This document shows, piece after piece, positions 61,243-64,000 of a stretch of 64,000 bases of DNA (position 1 is the first letter of the stretch; each line of letters starts with the position of its first letter). Under the pieces are notes generated by a model. That model was not told the DNA's origin, did no database searches, and was given only the letters and a program-made list of their open reading frames with translations. The stretch is taken from assembly GCA_013178005.1 (NCBI GenBank), contig JABLXL010000004.1, positions 62,001-126,000 of the forward strand, read 5' to 3'. The position numbers were made by a program, and so were the translations under genes. Source of the stretch: Actinomycetota bacterium. GTDB lineage: Bacteria; Actinomycetota; Geothermincolia; Geothermincolales; RBG-13-55-18.

Positions 61243-63612
61243 TCATTCTTTGGTTGGGGCCGCTGGCACGGTGAAGAAAAAGGTGGACCCCCGGCCCGGT
61301 TCGGATTCCACCCATACCCTGCCGCCCCATCCCTCGACGGCGCGCCTCACGGTGGAAAGCCCTATGCCCAGGCCCGTGGGACCCTCATCGCCGCGCAGGC
61401 GCACGAAGGGCTCGAAGATGATGTCCTGCTTCTCGGCGGGGATCCCCTTGCCGTTGTCGCTGATCGCCACCACCACCTCGTTTTCCCTGAGGGAAGCGGA
61501 CAGGCTGACGCGAGGCGGCCCCGAGGCGCCCGCGTGGCCGGCGGCGTTGTGAAGCAGGTTGTAGAGGACCTGTTGCAGCCTGGTGGCGTCCGCCCTTACC
61601 ACAGGCAGCGCCTCTCCGACCTCCAGCTCCACGCCTTTCTTCAAGAACGTGGGCTCAAGCCCGCGCAGCGCCATATCCAGCGCCTCCCGCAGGGGGATGT
61701 CCGTGACCACGCCCTCTGGGACGCCGGCGCGGGCGTATTCCAGCAGTGAGGTGGTGAATCGGTCCATCCTGTTGAGGGAGTTGATTATCTCCTCCAGCCA
61801 GGAGCGCCTTTCCCGGTCCAGGGAGTCGCCGCTGACCCTTTCCAGCATGCGCGCGTATCCGTAGGCCGTGGACAGCATGCCGCGCAGGTCGTGGGAGAGG
61901 GTGTGGGCGAAGGCCTCCAGCTCGCGGTTGGCGGCGCGCAATTTTTCCTCGACCTCCTTGCGCTCGCTGATGTCACGCACGATACCCACGGCGTGCCATC
62001 GGTCGTCCACGCGAAACGAGGAGAGCGAAAGTTCTATGTCGAAGGAGCTACCGTCCTTACGCCTGGCTTCCATCTCGTGTGTCTTTCCGAACATGCGTCC
62101 GGAGCCGGTTACCGCGAAGGCGGCGATATCGCCGCGATACGCCGCATGTCTTTCCGGCGGGATCATTATCCTGTGCAGGTCGCGACCCATTACCTCCTGC
62201 GCCGTGTATCCGAACATCCTCTCGGCGGCGGCGTTCCAGAAGGTTATCTCCCCCAGTTCGTTGATCATGATGATGGCGTCGTGGGCGGTGGCCGCGAGGG
62301 CGCGGAAACGTTCCTCGCTCTCCCGCAGGGCGTCCTCCATCTGCCGGCGCTCGGTGACGTCGTGGTAGTTAACCACTATGCCCCGCACAGCTGGATCGTC
62401 CAGAAGATTGCGGCCCATCGCCTCGATATGGCGCCATGACCCGTCCGCGTGCCGGTAGCGGTACTCCGCGTTGGCGGTGGCATGGGGCTCCACGATCTTC
62501 TCGGCGAATACGGCGGCGACGGCGGGGAGGTCCTCGGGATGAATGAAATCGAAGGCGCTCATGCCCTTCAGCTCCTCCGGGCTATAGCCCGTCATGCGCT
62601 CGAGGGAGGGACTCACGTAGAGCATGTTGCCTTGGGCGTCGAGCACGGTCACCGCGTCGTAGGAGTTCTCGATGAGCGAGCGGAACCAGCGCTCCGAGGC
62701 GCTCACCGCTTCCTCGGCCGCCCACTGCTCGGTCACGTCGCGGAATATGCCCACGGTGTGGGTGACGCGGTCGCCCTGGATGAAGGGGTTGATGTTCCCT
62801 TCCACGCGCAGGACCCCGCCGTCCTTGCGCACGAACCTGGCCTCCGCTCCCCTGATCCTCTCCCCCGTCGTCACCCTTTCGAGGATATCCAGGCAATGCT
62901 CCAGGTCATCGGGGTGGATGACGTCACGCAGGGTCAGGCTGGCAATCTCTTCCTCTCCATAGCCCAGGGCTTCCCTCCAGGCCGGGTTCACGTACTGGTA
63001 GCGGCCGTCGGGCGTGACGCTCTGGATGAGGTCCACGGCGCTTTCCACCAGCTCGCGGTAGCGCTCCTCGGAGGCGCGGAGCGCTTCCTCGAAGCGCCGC
63101 CTTTCCACCAGGTGCCCGACCCAATCGGCCACCGTTTCGAGCAGGGCTTTCTCCTCGGCGAGGAAGGGGCCATCGCCGGGGGCAGGGGGTTCTTCCCGGT
63201 AGGAGACCTCGAGCGAGCCCATCTCCTCGCCGCCGGCGCTGACGGCGGCGGAGATCCTCCATGGACCGCGCACAAAGCCGGTGGAGGCGAATCGTTCGTC
63301 TCCCAGCGTCAGCCTGGCGCCCGCCAGCTCCGGCCAGCGCATGGCGGCGGGGAGGGCCTCCATGGCTTCCCGGAGGATTTCCTCAAGGCCGAGTTCTCCC
63401 CGTCTCTCCAAGCGGGAGAGCGTATGTACGTAGTTCAATTCCTTCAGGCGCTCGTTGAGAGCCTCCTCAACCAGGCGGAGCCTCCTCTTGGTGGATGCTT
63501 CCTCGCCCCGCCCCCGGTCTTCCGGGGAGCGTGAAGGGGCGGGAGGTACGGAAGCCCTCCCCGTGCTCTCGTCGCCTTCGCTTTCCCTGTCGTAATTCGT
63601 TCGCATCGTCAT
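61243..63612 (-). CDS. Multi-PAS sensor histidine kinase
   Basis: About 789 residues, soluble. A GAF-like N-terminal part (about 50-180) is followed by three PAS domains, each beginning with ESEERF-, ASERW- or SEERY-like linkers (about 185-300, 310-430, 435-555). The HisKA phosphoacceptor is in FAHTLSHDLRGML. The HATPase domain has LHNAAGH (N box), ISDNGKGIP (G1) and GPTGLGIGLSTVRRAVEGWGGRV (G2). The start is uncertain: 63612 fits AGGAGATGG better than the ATG at 63624. No response regulator is adjacent (orphan kinase). Confidence 0.93.
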   Translation of the reverse strand: MTMRTNYDRESEGDESTGRASVPPAPSRSPEDRGRGEEASTKRRLRLVEEALNERLKELNYVHTLSRLERRGELGLEEILREAMEALPAAMRWPELAGARLTLGDERFASTGFVRGPWRISAAVSAGGEEMGSLEVSYREEPPAPGDGPFLAEEKALLETVADWVGHLVERRRFEEALRASEERYRELVESAVDLIQSVTPDGRYQYVNPAWREALGYGEEEIASLTLRDVIHPDDLEHCLDILERVTTGERIRGAEARFVRKDGGVLRVEGNINPFIQGDRVTHTVGIFRDVTEQWAAEEAVSASERWFRSLIENSYDAVTVLDAQGNMLYVSPSLERMTGYSPEELKGMSAFDFIHPEDLPAVAAVFAEKIVEPHATANAEYRYRHADGSWRHIEAMGRNLLDDPAVRGIVVNYHDVTERRQMEDALRESEERFRALAATAHDAIIMINELGEITFWNAAAERMFGYTAQEVMGRDLHRIMIPPERHAAYRGDIAAFAVTGSGRMFGKTHEMEARRKDGSSFDIELSLSSFRVDDRWHAVGIVRDISERKEVEEKLRAANRELEAFAHTLSHDLRGMLSTAYGYARMLERVSGDSLDRERRSWLEEIINSLNRMDRFTTSLLEYARAGVPEGVVTDIPLREALDMALRGLEPTFLKKGVELEVGEALPVVRADATRLQQVLYNLLHNAAGHAGASGPPRVSLSASLRENEVVVAISDNGKGIPAEKQDIIFEPFVRLRGDEGPTGLGIGLSTVRRAVEGWGGRVWVESEPGRGSTFFFTVPAAPTKE

Positions 63613-64000
63613 TTCGGCCACCATCTCCTGGGCTCTTTCCCGGCATGCAGGGACCGACCGTCCCCGGCTCCGTGTCCCAGGATATTAGTCGGACGCTTCC
63701 TGCTTCGTCTGAATACGGTGAGGGCGCGAACAATGAGCGAGATCATAAGCGGGGCGCAAAGGGCGTTCACTGTATCGGCAGAGCGGCATGCGGTCGGGCG
63801 TGAATATTCTCCCGGCCTTTTCCAAGAAGGCGTTTTCGAGCGGTCGAATGCGTTTAACTACGACTTTACCACGCACAGAGCGCATGTCGGTTAAAAAGCG
63901 AGCAGAGACGGGATCGCAAAGATATCGGGATAAAATATTTCAGGTTGGAAGGCTCATTTCGGTTGGAAGAGATCCGAGATGGGGCAGGCTCGGCGTTTGC
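63613..64000. other. Gene-free right edge
   Basis: No gene with support; a partial gene beginning at the edge cannot be excluded. Confidence 0.4.

Overview
The window is a GC-rich bacterial chromosome segment with frequent GTG and TTG starts. It carries an actinobacterial-style T-box leader, LemA, TetR and MarR regulators, and multi-domain secreted proteins. I read it as a deep-branching, probably anaerobic member of the Actinomycetota. That placement is inferred from gene content and base composition, not from a marker gene, so it is only moderately secure.

Left part (1-13.8 kb). This holds ordinary metabolic and surface genes, mostly single or in pairs. They are an FAD oxidoreductase cut by the left edge, a dTDP-4-dehydrorhamnose reductase, an FHA-domain protein, and a homocysteine-forming pair (DUF39 plus NIL/ferredoxin) behind a T-box-like leader. 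Next come a GNAT acetyltransferase, a universal stress protein, an RRM RNA-binding protein behind a hairpin leader, and a large secreted beta-propeller/IPT protein. A cysteine-rich membrane protein, a secreted lipase-like hydrolase, and a GrdB/PrdB-family protein whose in-frame UGA is best read as selenocysteine complete this part.

Defence region (13.9-28.3 kb). An AbiE-type pair is followed by a complete type I-C CRISPR-Cas locus (cas3-cas5c-cas8c-cas7c-cas4-cas1-cas2) and an array of 66 repeats and 65 spacers. The cas genes are visibly richer in A+T than everything around them. Both defence modules are bracketed by copies of the last 90-140 bp of the gene that lies just beyond the array (28349-29194). 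This suggests step-wise insertion at that gene's 3' end.

Middle (28.3-48 kb). A three-gene operon on the minus strand encodes a MoxR-type AAA+ ATPase, a VWA protein, and a protein with seven gap-free 18-residue repeats that look like a beta-solenoid. Then come an epimerase, a TetR gene with a perfect 20-bp palindromic operator plus an amine-oxidase/desaturase-like flavoenzyme, a hotdog thioesterase, and a calcium-loop-like protein. A polysaccharide/glycolipid group follows: a polyprenyl-phosphate sugar transferase, a GT4 glycosyltransferase, a methyltransferase and an acyltransferase. This stretch contains several families of palindromic or tandem repeats, including eight 86-bp palindromes at 46.2-47.0 kb.

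Right part (48-64 kb). This holds a MarR regulator with a near-leaderless promoter, an MMPL/RND exporter, a TMEM175-like channel, LemA, a YhaO/YhaN-type nuclease-ATPase pair with an unknown third gene, and a flavin reductase-like protein with a tandemly duplicated 3' end. A hexapeptide acyltransferase, a phenylacetate-CoA ligase-like enzyme and a multi-PAS histidine kinase end the window. No rRNA or tRNA gene was seen.
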